NCBI GenBank assembly: GCA_016791065.1
Contig: JAEUOD010000059.1
Location: 1-50,983, forward strand
Length of the DNA: 50,983 bases
Direction of reading: 5' to 3'
Origin: Dechloromonas sp.
Lineage (GTDB): Bacteria > Pseudomonadota > Gammaproteobacteria > Burkholderiales > Rhodocyclaceae
The notes beneath the pieces are model-generated. The model did not search any database. It was not told where the DNA came from and saw nothing but the letters and a program-made list of their open reading frames with translations. Position numbers and translations under genes: made by a program. Positions within the stretch are counted from its first letter, which is position 1, and each line of letters opens with the position of its first letter. This document shows, piece after piece, positions 49,390 through 50,983 of this stretch.

Positions 49390-49674
49390 CTATTTTCCGG
49401 GAACTTTTTCAGGAATCTGCACAAAGGTTTCGTCTTGCCGGACCATGCCCAACTCGAAGCGGGCACGCTCCTCGATCGCATCATAACCTTGCTTGAGATC
49501 GCGGACCTCGGCATCGAGGCCCGCATTCCGGATTTCCAGCTTACGGGTGACTTCCTTCTGCTGCTGCAATTGACGGTCGTACTCCCACACCTTCAGCCAG
49601 CCCCCCTTACCCACCCACAGGGGGTACTGGAGCAGGCCGATGGCTGCGAGAAGGCCGACCGTCAGCCAGCGCAT
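49390..49674 (-). CDS. ftsB: Cell division protein FtsB
   Basis: A 94-residue bitopic protein with a short N-terminal helix (about residues 3-20) and a coiled coil (about 30-75) in the periplasm. It joins FtsQ and FtsL in the divisome. It starts 6 bases after eno, the standard pairing. Confidence 0.92.
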   Translation of the reverse strand: MRWLTVGLLAAIGLLQYPLWVGKGGWLKVWEYDRQLQQQKEVTRKLEIRNAGLDAEVRDLKQGYDAIEERARFELGMVRQDETFVQIPEKVPGK

Positions 49675-49680
49675 GCGTGA

Positions 49681-50973
<1,293 letters not shown>

Positions 50974-50983
50974 TTATTATCAA

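Overview
The window looks like the chromosome of a GC-rich betaproteobacterium, most likely of the Rhodocyclales (Dechloromonas/Azonexus type). This is an inference from protein similarity as I recall it and from gene order (mltG-tmk-holB-pilZ-tatD; guaB-guaA-tadA; eno-ftsB); no rRNA or other marker gene is present to settle it. Coding density is high. No gene-free stretch exceeds about 220 bases, and I see no tRNA, rRNA or CRISPR array. Many starts are GTG or TTG, and neighbouring genes often overlap by 4 bases (ATGA or GTGA).

Layout. (1) 1-10605, all minus strand apart from the IS: a sulfonate uptake and use locus in two pieces, tauD-ssuA (8713-10605) and ssuF-ssuC-ssuB (1-1875, ssuB cut by the window edge). 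Between the pieces lie an MFS transporter whose stop codon is supplied by an intact IS5-family element, and a four-gene operon (DUF3348, DUF802, OmpA/MotB-like, DUF2894) that encodes what looks like an ion-driven stator of the MotAB/TolQR/ZorAB type with a long coiled-coil tail. (2) 10810-26075: mostly housekeeping genes, including a bacteriohemerythrin, an ankyrin protein, tatD, pilZ, holB, tmk, mltG, ygfZ, a TANGO2-like gene, an L,D-transpeptidase, tadA, guaA, guaB, rnfH, ratA, smpB and some envelope or redox genes. (3) 26140-35299: a tightly packed signalling operon, reading from its promoter end REC-HD-GYP, REC, MglA-like GTPase, histidine kinase, REC fused to a GspE/PilB-type ATPase, hemerythrin-PAS-histidine kinase, HPt; a convergent NarL-type regulator lies at its end. 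(4) 35502-43258: seven plus-strand genes whose products all carry export signals. They are a BamE-like lipoprotein, two FecR-domain proteins, two paralogous lipoproteins, an OmpA-like lipoprotein and a 975-residue WD40-caspase protein. (5) 43392-50964: mutS with a three-gene tail (phosphoesterase, thioredoxin-like, Fe-S protein), a tiny gene behind a near-perfect LexA box, then slyD, bcp, ftsB and eno.

The strongest candidates for undescribed biology are the exported caspase/FecR/OmpA cluster, the MglA-centred operon with its receiver-fused secretion ATPase, the Zorya-like stator operon without Zorya effectors, and the putative SOS-controlled 56-residue protein.
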